A stretch of 64,000 nt of DNA from Flavobacterium anhuiense (lineage in GTDB: Bacteria > Bacteroidota > Bacteroidia > Flavobacteriales > Flavobacteriaceae): the NCBI RefSeq assembly GCF_004151235.1, contig NZ_JUIV01000018.1, positions 1-64,000 of the forward strand, written 5' to 3'. A model generated the notes under the pieces. It was not told where the DNA came from. It did not search any database and was given only the letters and a program-made list of their open reading frames with translations. The translations under genes were made by a program, and so were the position numbers. The stretch's first letter is position 1. Each line of letters starts with the position of its first letter. Shown one piece after another: positions 30,110 to 38,229 of this stretch.

Positions 30110-30367
30110 TTATTTTATAACAGTATTCACAAAATCCATAGCGCCAATTCCTTTATAGGAAGCATACAAAGCTTTGTCAAATGCTTCTTGTTTTGCTTTT
30201 TTGTTTTTCGCATCGGTTTCAACAATCATCTCGTTGAAAATTCTTTCCTGTTCTTCACTGTATTTCAATGAAGCTTCTAAGAGATAGGTCTTAGAAACAA
30301 AACCAAAAGAATTTAGAATTTTGCTTCTAATCTTTTGATTAAAATTTTTTAAAGGATTGGCATTCAT
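30110..30367 (-). CDS. hypothetical protein (85 aa)
   Basis: This is a small soluble, Lys/Glu-rich, probably helical protein (EASLKYSEEQERIFNEMIVET). It has no signal peptide, membrane segment or motif I recognise. The terminator directly downstream and protein-like composition support a real gene. It is separated from the transglutaminase-like gene by that terminator, so it forms its own transcript. Confidence 0.6.
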   Translation of the reverse strand: MNANPLKNFNQKIRSKILNSFGFVSKTYLLEASLKYSEEQERIFNEMIVETDAKNKKAKQEAFDKALYASYKGIGAMDFVNTVIK

Positions 30368-30630
30368 AACTTTCTACATTTAAATTTCTACACTCACTTG
30401 AAGATAAATGATAGTTGTTTATATAATTTTTTTGTTTTTGATTTGAATTTTAACAATTGAAATCATTAATGTGTTATTATGACGCAATGTACTTATTTTT
30501 TTTAAATTTGACTTTAAATTTTCGTTAAAATTGTAATTTCAACACTTCTATTTTAATCGAATAGCACTGCATTTATGTAAAAATGAAGTAAATTGCAGAG
30601 TTATTAAATCAAGAATTTATACAGATTTTG

Positions 30631-31386
30631 ATGTTAAAAGATATTTTAGATAATAACGAAAATTACCAGCCTGGGCTTTCTATAGATTGCGTCATTTTGG
30701 GTTTTCATGATAATCAGTTAAAAGTTTTATTGATTAAAGTGGAGCGAGCCAATAAATGGTCTCTGCCTGGCGGATTTATTCCTGTAGATCAGGATATTGA
30801 TACTGCCGCCATAACAGTATTAAATAGCAGAACTGGTGTTGATGGAGTTTTCTTGAGACAATTTGCAACTTTTGGAAAAGTAAATCGAAACAATCAGCAT
30901 TTTGATAAAAAGACGTTAGAATATCTTCAAATTGAAGAAGAAAAAGGGAAGTGGCTTACTCGCCGTTTTGTGACGATTGGTTATTATGCTTTGGTGGATT
31001 TTTCTAAAATTCTTCCAAATCCAGCAGGCAAACTTGAACTTGTTGAATGGATCGATCACAAAGAAGTTCCTGAACTCATTCTAGATCATCGTGAAATTTT
31101 GGATAAAGCTCTAGATACTTTAAGAATAGAATTGAATTTAATGCCAATTGGTTACAACTTATTGCCAGAGAAATTTACTATTCCAGAATTGCAAAAATTA
31201 TATGAAACGATTTTGGATAAAAAATTGGATCGTCGAAATTTTTTGCGCAAAATTACTAATATCGGAATTCTAACAAAACTTGACGAAAAGAAAAGTAATG
31301 TGGCGCACAAAGCTCCAAACTTGTATTCTTTTGATAAAGATAAATATGAAGAAGTCTTGAAGAATGGACTAAATCAAGGCTGGTAA
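30631..31386 (+). CDS. Nudix-derived transcriptional regulator (NrtR/AraR-like)
   Basis: The start is the ATG at 30631; an in-frame TTG just before it is less likely. An N-terminal Nudix fold (PGLSIDCVILGFHDNQLKVL, WSLPGGFIP) joins a C-terminal winged helix (EKFTIPELQKLYETILD, LDRRNFLRKITNIGIL) in 251 residues, the NrtR layout. The Nudix catalytic box is degenerate: where REUxEExGU is expected the protein has TVLNSRTGV, so it should sense a ligand rather than hydrolyse one. Bacteroidota relatives regulate sugar or NAD genes. No obvious target operon is adjacent. Confidence 0.82.
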   Translation: MLKDILDNNENYQPGLSIDCVILGFHDNQLKVLLIKVERANKWSLPGGFIPVDQDIDTAAITVLNSRTGVDGVFLRQFATFGKVNRNNQHFDKKTLEYLQIEEEKGKWLTRRFVTIGYYALVDFSKILPNPAGKLELVEWIDHKEVPELILDHREILDKALDTLRIELNLMPIGYNLLPEKFTIPELQKLYETILDKKLDRRNFLRKITNIGILTKLDEKKSNVAHKAPNLYSFDKDKYEEVLKNGLNQGW

Positions 31387-31402
31387 GTTTTACATAACGA
31401 AG

Positions 31403-31431
31403 ACCTAACAGGTTTTTAAAACCTTTTAGGT
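31403..31431. repeat. dispersed ACCT...AGGT palindrome
   Basis: ACCTAACAGGTTTT and AAAACCTTTTAGGT form an imperfect palindrome just after the Nudix-like gene. The core AGGTTTT/AAAACCT recurs at 38146-38177 and 59027-59051, indicating one repeat family. It may also act as a terminator here. Confidence 0.6.
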
Positions 31432-31448
31432 TTGATAAAAAAGTCGAT

Positions 31449-31766
31449 ATGGTTTCAATTGAAGAATTCAGAAAATTAGCAATGTCATTTCCAGATGTAA
31501 CAGAAGAACCTCATTTTGAGAAAACTTCCTTTCGAGTTAAAAAGAAGATTTTTGCCACTTTTGATGAAAAAAATAATCATGCAGTTTTGAAATTAAACGA
31601 AATCGATCAGTCGGTTTTTTGTGCGTCAAGCGAAAAGATTTTTTATCCAATTCCAAATAAATGGGGAAAACAAGGTTGGACAATTGTCGAACTTTCAAAA
31701 GTAAGACCCGAAATGTTTGAAGATGCCTTGATACGATCTTATGAAACTGTGGCTTCAAAAAAGTAA
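31449..31766 (+). CDS. MmcQ/YjbR-family protein
   Basis: The 105-residue protein fits the YjbR/MmcQ fold: EEFRKLAMSFPDVTEEPHFEKTSFRVKKKIFATF near the start and KWGKQGWTIVELSKVRPEMFEDALIRSYE at the end. Members are small CyaY-like DNA-binding-type folds of uncertain function. The gene converges with the AlkB-like gene with only 5 bases between stops. Confidence 0.85.
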   Translation: MVSIEEFRKLAMSFPDVTEEPHFEKTSFRVKKKIFATFDEKNNHAVLKLNEIDQSVFCASSEKIFYPIPNKWGKQGWTIVELSKVRPEMFEDALIRSYETVASKK

Positions 31767-31771
31767 CATTC

Positions 31772-32380
31772 CTATCGTACAATGGTTCTAAAAGTCAAAT
31801 TAACTCTTGGTTTCTGAGTGCTTTTTGTTGGAGGAAGTCTATGAAGCCAATATGTTTGTGTTTCATCTTTCATGACAAGCAAACTTCCATGTTCCAAAAC
31901 CAGCGAAACAGTTTCTTTTGATTCTTTATGTTTGAAAGCAAATTTACGTTCGGCTCCAAAACTCACAGATCCGATTGCGCCATTTTTCTTCAAATCTTTT
32001 TCGGCATCGCTGTGCCAAGCCATTCCTTCTTCGCCCGTATGATATAAATTCAGCAAACAAGAATTGAAAGTTTCTCCTGTTTTTTCTTCAATAATTTTCT
32101 TTAATTTCAAAAGTTCAGGAGTCCAAGGCGACGCTTTTTTTGTTGTATTCGAATACGTGTATTCAAATTCCTGATCGCCATACCAAGCTACTTTTCGTTT
32201 GGTTAAAATTAATTTTCCGAAGATAACAGCTTCATCATTTTTCCATTCGATTGTATTTAATAAAATATCACGATAGAAATCGGCTTCTTGTCTGGAAAAT
32301 AGTTTTCCGTAATAATTCACCGTTCCATCTTTCGGAAGCAGATTTGTAGTTTCGTCTATTTGCGGATTAAATAAGTCCAT
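31772..32380 (-). CDS. AlkB-like alpha-ketoglutarate-dependent DNA repair dioxygenase
   Basis: It oxidatively removes alkyl groups from bases such as 1-methyladenine and 3-methylcytosine. The 202-residue protein has the iron-binding HxD in MAWHSDAEKDL, the distal His in TYWLHRLPPT, and the 2-oxoglutarate-binding RVNLTFR at the end. NSCLLNLYHTGEEG is also typical of the ALKBH2/3 type. It overlaps the upstream Ada-type zinc-domain gene by 14 bases, so the two are translationally coupled. Confidence 0.93.
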   Translation of the reverse strand: MDLFNPQIDETTNLLPKDGTVNYYGKLFSRQEADFYRDILLNTIEWKNDEAVIFGKLILTKRKVAWYGDQEFEYTYSNTTKKASPWTPELLKLKKIIEEKTGETFNSCLLNLYHTGEEGMAWHSDAEKDLKKNGAIGSVSFGAERKFAFKHKESKETVSLVLEHGSLLVMKDETQTYWLHRLPPTKSTQKPRVNLTFRTIVR

Positions 32381-32612
32381 TTTTCCATTTTTGATAATCT
32401 GATTTCATACAGTGACCACAAGGCCTGAAACCATTTTGTTTGGCATCTTTTTCAGAAGAAAAGAAGACTCGGTTCTCCCGTTTCATTCGTTTTCCTGAAG
32501 AACATCGAAGTGTTCCGTAGATTTTTAATTTTTGATTGCCACCGAAACAAATTTCGCCTTTTTTAATTTTATTTCGAAGATCTGAATCTGAAATCTTGTT
32601 GTGTTGAAGCAT
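32367..32612 (-). CDS. stand-alone Ada-type metal-binding domain protein
   Basis: The 81-residue protein matches the N-terminal zinc domain of Ada, with four candidate ligands: Cys in GEICFGG, Cys in TLRCSSGKR and the pair in RPCGHCMK. In Ada this domain takes methyl groups from DNA phosphotriesters and turns on the regulon. Here it is separate from the AraC-OGT protein encoded about 900 bases upstream in the same direction. Whether it is still a methyl acceptor or only binds DNA cannot be told from sequence. Confidence 0.8.
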   Translation of the reverse strand: MLQHNKISDSDLRNKIKKGEICFGGNQKLKIYGTLRCSSGKRMKRENRVFFSSEKDAKQNGFRPCGHCMKSDYQKWKNGLI

Positions 32613-32624
32613 AATTTAAGTCCA

Positions 32625-32702
32625 AAGTTACAAAGTTACAAAGTTACAAAGAGACAAAGGTTCAAAGGTTTTTAGCTTTGTGCCTCTGCACCTTTGCACC
32701 TT
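32625..32702. repeat. tandem CAAAGTTA repeat and inverted partner
   Basis: Three copies of an 8-base unit (CAAAGTTA) run into AAGGTTCAAAGG, which pairs with CCTTTGCACCTT near 32690. A similar AAGTTTCAAAGGTTCTAAGG stretch occurs at about 46180-46200. The repeat ends at the stop of the next gene and probably separates two transcripts. Confidence 0.55.
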
Positions 32703-33414
32703 AATTTAACGCATCATGAAAAATAATACCTAATGTATATCTTTCACCCGAATGTACTTCGCTTACGCCATGTTTCATATTCACACGATAATAACCTTTC
32801 GTACCTTTTACAGGTCTAAAATTGGTTGTAAAAACCAAAACATCTCCTTTTTTTGGTTTTAAAACAATCGCTTTAGATTGTGCTCTTGGCGTTTGTTGTG
32901 TCAAAACAAATTCACCGCCAGTAAAATCTTCATCGGGTTCGTTTAGAAAAAGTACAATTTGAATGGGGAAATAAACATCTCCATATAAATCTTGATGTAA
33001 AGTATTAAAACCACTTTTGCCATATTTTAGAATTAAAACCGTTGCTTTGAGCTGATTATTGTCGTGGCATTGTTTTAGCAAATCTTCATGTTTTATTGGA
33101 AATACTGTATCGATATTTAAAGCTTTCATCCAAGCATTTGCAATTGGCGCTAATTTCGGATAGATTGCAGACCGAATGTTCTGAATTAAATCTGGAAGTG
33201 GATAATTGAAATATTTGTATTCGCCTAAACCAAATCGGTAGCGTTCCATTACAACTGTTTTTCGGTAGGAATTGGGATTGTCATAATCAAATTTTAAGTC
33301 TTCGCATTGTTCGTTATTAAGCACTTTTGGAATGATTGCGAATCCATTTTCGTGCATAGACTCGGTGATGCTTTCCCAGTTTTGAGAAGCAATTTTGGAT
33401 TGTATATTTTGCAT
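32701..33414 (-). CDS. 2OG-Fe(II) oxygenase, PF09859-type (predicted DNA demethylation)
   Basis: The 237-residue protein has the double-stranded beta-helix iron site: HQDLYGDVYFP (His and Asp), distal His in VNMKHGVSEV, and Arg in GERYTLGIIF. The segments GFAIIPKVLNNEQC and MERYRFGLGEYKYFNYPLP fit the oxygenase family predicted to demethylate damaged DNA. Lying between the AraC-OGT and Ada-domain/AlkB genes supports that role. Family assignment is from memory; protein hydroxylation is the alternative. Confidence 0.78.
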   Translation of the reverse strand: MQNIQSKIASQNWESITESMHENGFAIIPKVLNNEQCEDLKFDYDNPNSYRKTVVMERYRFGLGEYKYFNYPLPDLIQNIRSAIYPKLAPIANAWMKALNIDTVFPIKHEDLLKQCHDNNQLKATVLILKYGKSGFNTLHQDLYGDVYFPIQIVLFLNEPDEDFTGGEFVLTQQTPRAQSKAIVLKPKKGDVLVFTTNFRPVKGTKGYYRVNMKHGVSEVHSGERYTLGIIFHDALN

Positions 33415-33444
33415 AAAGAAGTTTTAGATTGAGATTTTTTTTCC

Positions 33445-33523
33445 GCCACGAATTACACGAATGTCCACGAATTAATTTTTATCAATCAGAATAAAAATTT
33501 GTGCAATTCGTGTAATTTGTGGC
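33445..33523. repeat. long palindromic intergenic repeat (CCACGAATTACACGAAT type)
   Basis: GCCACGAATTACACGAAT (33445-33462) and ATTCGTGTAATTTGTGGC (33506-33523) are inverted with 17 of 18 matches around an AT-rich centre, in the 116-base gap between two repair genes. I recognise this as a common flavobacterial dispersed repeat, comparable in size to those at 56017 and 56516. Confidence 0.75.
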
Positions 33524-33530
33524 AGAAAAA

Positions 33531-34373
33531 CTATAGATTTATGTGCGCACCTTCCCAGCCAATTATGGCTGTTTTTCTGGTATTTCCCCACATATAGCCG
33601 CCAAAAGTTCCAGAAGATTGAATCACGCGATGGCACGGAATTAAAAATGCAACAGGATTACTCCCAATTGCAGTTCCTACTGCGCGAGAAGCATTTGGTT
33701 TTTGAATTTGTTGCGCAATCGAACCATAAGTAGAAAGCTGTCCCATTGGAATTTTAAGTAAAGCTTCCCAAACTTTCAGTTGAAAATCGGTTCCTTTTAA
33801 ATGCAGTTTTATTTCTGATAATTTACTCCAATCATTTTGGAAAATGAACAATGCATTTTGTTGCGCTAAATCTAGTTTTTGCGTAAAAGATGCATTCGGA
33901 AATTTATCTTTCAATGCAATAAGTCCAGTTATTTCATCTTCGGCGAAAGCCATAAAACAAACGCCTTTTGAAGTCGATGCAACGATAATATTCCCAAATG
34001 GACTTTCGGCAAAACTGTAATTGATAGCTAGATTTTTGCCGCCGTTTTTATATTCGGCAGGTGTCATTCCTTCAATATTTACAAATAAATCGTGAAGGCG
34101 GCTTGTTCCTGAGAATCCTGTTTCAAAAGCAGTTTCAGAAACGGTTGCCTGATTTTCTTTGAGTAATTTTTTGGCATGCTCTATACTAGTATATTGTAAA
34201 AATTTCTTCGGACTTGTTCCTGCCCATTCACTAAAAAGCCTTTGAAAGTGAAAAGGACTTAAATGTACTTTCTCTGCAACTTCATCCAGATTAGGCTGAT
34301 CCTTAAAATTAGCTTTGATATAATCTATAGCTTCGGCGATACGATTATAATTGATGGTTTCCTGTGTGTTCAT
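33531..34373 (-). CDS. ada: AraC-type regulator fused to O6-alkylguanine-DNA alkyltransferase (Ada lacking its zinc domain)
   Basis: The 280-residue protein has an AraC HTH at about 10-105 (NLDEVAEKVHLSPFHFQRLFSEW) and an alkyltransferase domain with the methyl-acceptor Cys in FLIPCHRVIQSSG. It directly reverses O6-methylguanine. Full Ada has an N-terminal phosphotriester-sensing zinc domain, absent here but encoded separately at 32367-32612. It is the first gene of the repair group in transcription order, as expected of its regulator. Confidence 0.92.
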   Translation of the reverse strand: MNTQETINYNRIAEAIDYIKANFKDQPNLDEVAEKVHLSPFHFQRLFSEWAGTSPKKFLQYTSIEHAKKLLKENQATVSETAFETGFSGTSRLHDLFVNIEGMTPAEYKNGGKNLAINYSFAESPFGNIIVASTSKGVCFMAFAEDEITGLIALKDKFPNASFTQKLDLAQQNALFIFQNDWSKLSEIKLHLKGTDFQLKVWEALLKIPMGQLSTYGSIAQQIQKPNASRAVGTAIGSNPVAFLIPCHRVIQSSGTFGGYMWGNTRKTAIIGWEGAHINL

Positions 34374-34445
34374 TTTCTTTCCATTTTATAATACAAAGAT
34401 CGATTGGTTTTGGCAGGCAAAAAATCCGAAACTTGCTGAGTTTTT

Positions 34446-34505
34446 TTTGTTTCAGGTTTCAAGTTTCACGATCCAACTTAACTGTAAACCTAAAACTTGA
34501 AACAA
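34446..34505. repeat. heptamer-type repeat (TTTCAGG/TTTCAAG)
   Basis: GTTTCAGGTTTCAAGTTTCAC and the inverted AAACCTAAAACTTGAAAC lie between the ada-like gene and the acetyltransferase. Related sequence appears at 54866-54892, 61170-61190 and 61640-61670. Confidence 0.5.
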
Positions 34506-34509
34506 AATT

Positions 34510-34971
34510 TTACAATTCTTTTTCCATGTTAAAGTTAATTAATTCAATGCCCAAACGAATATTTTTTTGTTCGGCGTTTACAACGAATCCTTTCTTTTCA
34601 AAAAATGGTTTTGCTGTTATGCTAATATCTGAAGTTATGATTGTTGAATTATGTTTTTTGGCTTCCATTTCTAATTCTTTTAGAATTTTATCGGCAATTC
34701 CTTGTCTTTGAAAATCTTTATGAATGTAGAAGAAATCAATATAATTGCCATCTTTTAAGGTTCCGAAACCTACAATTTTGTTTTCGATAATAGCTAATAA
34801 AACGAATTGTTTTTCGATTACTTCAATCCAGCGTTCTGTGTTTTTTACGCCAGAAATCCAAGCTTTGATTTGAGTAGAATCATAATCATTTTTGCAAACG
34901 ATTTGTATCGTTTCGATATACAATTGCTGCATTTCGTTTAAATCGGATATTGTTGCTTGTTTGAAAATCAT
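34510..34971 (-). CDS. GNAT-family N-acetyltransferase
   Basis: I use the ATG at 34971 (MIFKQATISDLNEMQQLY), 4 bases after the stop of the SMR gene; the longer frame would overlap that gene. The 153-residue protein has the acetyl-CoA loop in DFQRQGIADKILKELEMEAK (Q/RxxGxA pattern) and the usual GNAT strands (IVGFGTLKDGNYIDFFYIH, GFVVNAEQKNIRLGI). The substrate is unknown. Coupling to the transporter suggests a drug- or polyamine-related pair, but this is a guess. Confidence 0.85.
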   Translation of the reverse strand: MIFKQATISDLNEMQQLYIETIQIVCKNDYDSTQIKAWISGVKNTERWIEVIEKQFVLLAIIENKIVGFGTLKDGNYIDFFYIHKDFQRQGIADKILKELEMEAKKHNSTIITSDISITAKPFFEKKGFVVNAEQKNIRLGIELINFNMEKEL

Positions 34972-34975
34972 AATC

Positions 34976-35308
34976 TTAATGCGCCACAGTTTTAGAAAAA
35001 ACATTAATCACAACAACTCCAATTATAATTAAAGCTAAGCCAATGATTGCGGGTAAATCGGGGATTTCTTTGAAGAAAATAGCGCCAATTATAGTGATTA
35101 AAACGATTCCGACTCCAGACCAAATGGCATAGGCAAATCCGACAGGAATGGTTCTGATGGCGAAACTTAAACAATAAAATGCACCACAATATCCAATAAT
35201 GGTAATGATACTTGGGATAAGTTTGGTGAATTCTTCAGATTTTTTTAATGCTGAGGTAGCAATGATTTCGAAAACAATAGCAATAAATAAAAATAAAAAA
35301 TTCTTCAT
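34976..35308 (-). CDS. SMR-family multidrug efflux protein
   Basis: The 110-residue membrane protein has four helices, the essential membrane Glu in IAIVFEIIATSALK, and the SMR signature PVGFAYAIWSGVGIVLI. It exports cationic compounds with proton exchange, working as an inverted dimer. It is upstream of and coupled to the acetyltransferase. Whether it is of EmrE or Gdx type is not settled. Confidence 0.92.
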   Translation of the reverse strand: MKNFLFLFIAIVFEIIATSALKKSEEFTKLIPSIITIIGYCGAFYCLSFAIRTIPVGFAYAIWSGVGIVLITIIGAIFFKEIPDLPAIIGLALIIIGVVVINVFSKTVAH

Positions 35309-35360
35309 GATTGTCGTTTTTTACAAAGTTAAGCTTTGTTTAAAACGAAAGGGAATTTAA

Positions 35361-35645
35361 TTATCGAATATGAATTTCTATTTCATTATTTTTTATCTCA
35401 TCAAAACAATCAATGCATAACATTTGGAAATCGGCTTTAGCTTGAAAAACATCAGTCCATTCTTCGCCATTATCAAGAAGCCATTGTTCGCATGCTCCAC
35501 ACCAAGCAATTTGAGGAAGATCTTCTTCGGGTTCTGAATAGTAAAAACCTACTTTTTCTTTAGAGTCTGTTGCCATTGCAATGTGAATACAGCCAAAAGT
35601 CATTTCTTTTGTGCCATGTGTTTCACATAAAACTTTTTCAATCAT
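35361..35645 (-). CDS. hypothetical Cys-rich protein (94 aa)
   Basis: This small acidic protein carries paired cysteines (LCETHG, FGCIH, AWCGACEQW, MLCIDCFDE) that could form one or two zinc ribbons. There is no signal peptide or membrane segment. I do not recognise a named family. Conserved-looking spacing of the CxxC motifs supports a real gene. Confidence 0.65.
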   Translation of the reverse strand: MIEKVLCETHGTKEMTFGCIHIAMATDSKEKVGFYYSEPEEDLPQIAWCGACEQWLLDNGEEWTDVFQAKADFQMLCIDCFDEIKNNEIEIHIR

Positions 35646-35713
35646 ATTTTTTGTCTTCTTTTATTTTTCAAGATGTTTTGGATTTCAAACTTAAACTTTT
35701 AGGATTAATTCTA

Positions 35714-38032
35714 CTATGGATTAAGTGATAATCCTACGCTGAAAAATAATCTTACTTTGTCAATATTATTGATCCAAGAAGTATCAAAATGAATTGGGCC
35801 TAAAATGGACTGGTAGGAAATTGCGGCTCCTCCTGATATTACAAGACTGGTTTCTAAATTATCATCCCAATTTCCTTTTGGATTAAAAGCATGGTTTATA
35901 TAGTCGTTAAAAGTGTCAAAACCGACAGATGCGATATTGAAGTGAGGGGTGAGGTAAATTTTTCCAATTAAGTTTATTTGAGATCCAAGTTTCAGCCCCA
36001 TATACTGTGTTACATTCAGTTCATCTTCATGAAGCCCTGCAAACGAGAAGCGATTGCTGCCAGAACTTGGAATAATGCCACCTATAAAATATTTTGCGGC
36101 ATAACCAAGTCCTGAAAAAGGAAGATCGTCATTTTTCTCTTTATCCTGAAAAATAAAATAAGAGTCGAATGCTACAATTCCTGTAATTTTCTTTTTTATG
36201 GGTAACCTCTTTTCATAAGTCAAACCCAATTTGGTGTAGCCATTTGTTGAGCCAGAAATACGCTTAAAGTCTGGATCGTAAAGCGAGGCATCAAGATCTG
36301 TAAGAAGAGATCTTGCCACGTTTGATTTTATAGTAGTTCCTTCTGTGGCAAAGAAAACTTTATCCATGTCATTATAAGAATAATGCAAGTTGAATTCAAT
36401 GTTGTTAAAGCTGTAGTTGTTGATGCTTAAAGAATTAGGATTGTATTCACGGTCATATTTTGGTTTTAGATTTGTGTAACTATAGCTTAGTCCAAAACCG
36501 ACATAACTTTTTAGAGAATTTAAATTTCTGTTTATCTCATTATTGATTTCAAGAGTGTTGTAAAGTATATTGTCTGATGCTTTGCCATTGATATAAATTT
36601 CCTGACGAAGTAAAGCCCCATAAGCTTCAGACATCCACCACCATTCTCGGTGTTGTCCAAAATTTTTCTGGTAATTGATTCTTGCTTTTGGCTGTTCGGC
36701 AATATCTACCGTTAAAAGAAGACGCGATGCATCTGCAAGGACATTTCTTCCTGTGTAGTTAAAAATTATTCCCACACCTCTATATGTATCATAATGAATT
36801 GAGGTGTTGAGCTGATTTTTAGCACGTTCAAATCCGAATAAGGTAATGCCTAATTTATCTTCATCTTTAATGAAATAACTATAAGTAATCTCATCAAAAA
36901 GATTGGTTCCCATGGCTCTGTTAATACCCGCTATTAAATCTTTGGTGGTGTATTTTACATGAGTTTTAAGATTGGCTCTTCCGACAACAAGAGGCATATT
37001 TTCAGGACTTATTTTTTTGTAAACAATTGTATCGAGAACAAACTCATTTGGCATATCGGGCAGTTTATGAGTTCTCTGCTGAAATCCTTTTAACTTTTCT
37101 GAAAGCGCAATTAAAGCTGGAAGATTTTGATTTGTGGCAATTTTACCGTCTTTGTAGATTTCGTTGCTATTGGCAAAATCGGCAGTAGAAAAACGGAGAT
37201 TTGGTAAATGATCGACCAGTATTGTACATAAATCACGATTTGCAGGATTTTTGATATTGCTCGGGAACATACTGGTCTGCATTAATATGGTCATAAGATT
37301 GTTAAGCTTATCGACAGGTTCCATTCCGCCTCCGACATCACTTCCAATAATAATATCGGCTCCCATTTGTTTGGCAACATCTGTCGGAAAATTATTTAAG
37401 ACTCCACCATCTACCAAAACCGTTTTTCCGTAAGGCATGGGTTTGAAGATTGCAGGCAACGACATACTGGCACGCATGGCGTAAGATAAACTCCCTTTGC
37501 TTAAAATAACTTCTTTTCCTTCGACCAAATCTGTAGCCATAGCTCTGAAAGGAATCGGAAGACTATCAAAATCTTTGACATTGTATACTGGGAAAGTTAA
37601 TTCAGAAAGGTATTCTCTTAAGTTTTGATCATTTAGCAGAGAACCAATACTGTTAAGTTTTCCGTCTTTAACGCCTATTCCGACTAAATATCTTTGAAAT
37701 TCTCTTTTTTCTTCGGCGCTTGCAGCTCGTAATGATTGGCCTCCTCCTAAGAGTTTGTCCCAATAAATATCTTTGGTGATTTTTTCTATACTGTCACCAG
37801 AATATCCCATTGCATATAAACCTCCTATAATGCTTCCCATACTGTTTCCGACAATAAGGTCTGGAACAATGTGAAGGGAGTCTAATTTTTGTAAAAGAGG
37901 AATATGTGCAATTCCTTTTGCGCCTCCACCGCTTAAGACCAATACAACTTTAGGCTTTTTTTCTTGAGAAAAAATAATCTGCGGAAGTGTAAGTAAAAAT
38001 AAGAAGACGAATAAATAAGATGTTTTTTTCAA
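35714..38032 (-). CDS. patatin-like phospholipase fused to an outer-membrane barrel
   Basis: The 772-residue protein has a signal peptide (to IFSQ). A patatin domain follows, with oxyanion loop GGGAKGIAHI, nucleophile Ser in GNSMGSIIGG, and catalytic Asp in VDGGVLNNFP. A POTRA-like segment (TKDLIAGINRAMGTNLFDEITY) and a C-terminal Omp85-type barrel ending FSVGLSLNP complete it. This matches the PlpD/type Vd layout, in which the lipase sits at the surface, periplasmic or released. Here the phospholipase would act on host or prey lipids or on envelope turnover; the role is inferred. Confidence 0.9.
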   Translation of the reverse strand: MKKTSYLFVFLFLLTLPQIIFSQEKKPKVVLVLSGGGAKGIAHIPLLQKLDSLHIVPDLIVGNSMGSIIGGLYAMGYSGDSIEKITKDIYWDKLLGGGQSLRAASAEEKREFQRYLVGIGVKDGKLNSIGSLLNDQNLREYLSELTFPVYNVKDFDSLPIPFRAMATDLVEGKEVILSKGSLSYAMRASMSLPAIFKPMPYGKTVLVDGGVLNNFPTDVAKQMGADIIIGSDVGGGMEPVDKLNNLMTILMQTSMFPSNIKNPANRDLCTILVDHLPNLRFSTADFANSNEIYKDGKIATNQNLPALIALSEKLKGFQQRTHKLPDMPNEFVLDTIVYKKISPENMPLVVGRANLKTHVKYTTKDLIAGINRAMGTNLFDEITYSYFIKDEDKLGITLFGFERAKNQLNTSIHYDTYRGVGIIFNYTGRNVLADASRLLLTVDIAEQPKARINYQKNFGQHREWWWMSEAYGALLRQEIYINGKASDNILYNTLEINNEINRNLNSLKSYVGFGLSYSYTNLKPKYDREYNPNSLSINNYSFNNIEFNLHYSYNDMDKVFFATEGTTIKSNVARSLLTDLDASLYDPDFKRISGSTNGYTKLGLTYEKRLPIKKKITGIVAFDSYFIFQDKEKNDDLPFSGLGYAAKYFIGGIIPSSGSNRFSFAGLHEDELNVTQYMGLKLGSQINLIGKIYLTPHFNIASVGFDTFNDYINHAFNPKGNWDDNLETSLVISGGAAISYQSILGPIHFDTSWINNIDKVRLFFSVGLSLNP

Positions 38033-38145
38033 GATTACAGTATTTATGTAGTTGAGAAATAGTAACTTATTTTAATTACTAAAATTAAGGAGTTATTCTT
38101 TACAAAGTATATTTTTTATAGAAATCTTTTTGTCTGTTAAAAACA

Positions 38146-38177
38146 AAACCCGACAAGTTTTAAAACCTGTCGGGTTT
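38146..38177 (-). terminator. palindromic repeat acting as ahcY terminator
   Basis: AAACCCGACAAGTTTT/AAAACCTGTCGGGTTT is a 16-base stem with one mismatch. On the minus strand it is followed by TTTTGTTTTT, 50 bases after the ahcY stop. It belongs to the same palindrome family as 31403 and 59027. Confidence 0.75.
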
Positions 38178-38229
38178 GAAATATGTAATTAAAGAAATCT
38201 AAAATCAGAAATCTTCAATCTAAAATCAA

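Noticed and set aside
34364..34711. 115-codon plus-strand ORF overlapping the GNAT gene and repeat
   Set aside because: It covers an intergenic repeat and the antisense of the acetyltransferase; no domain is seen.
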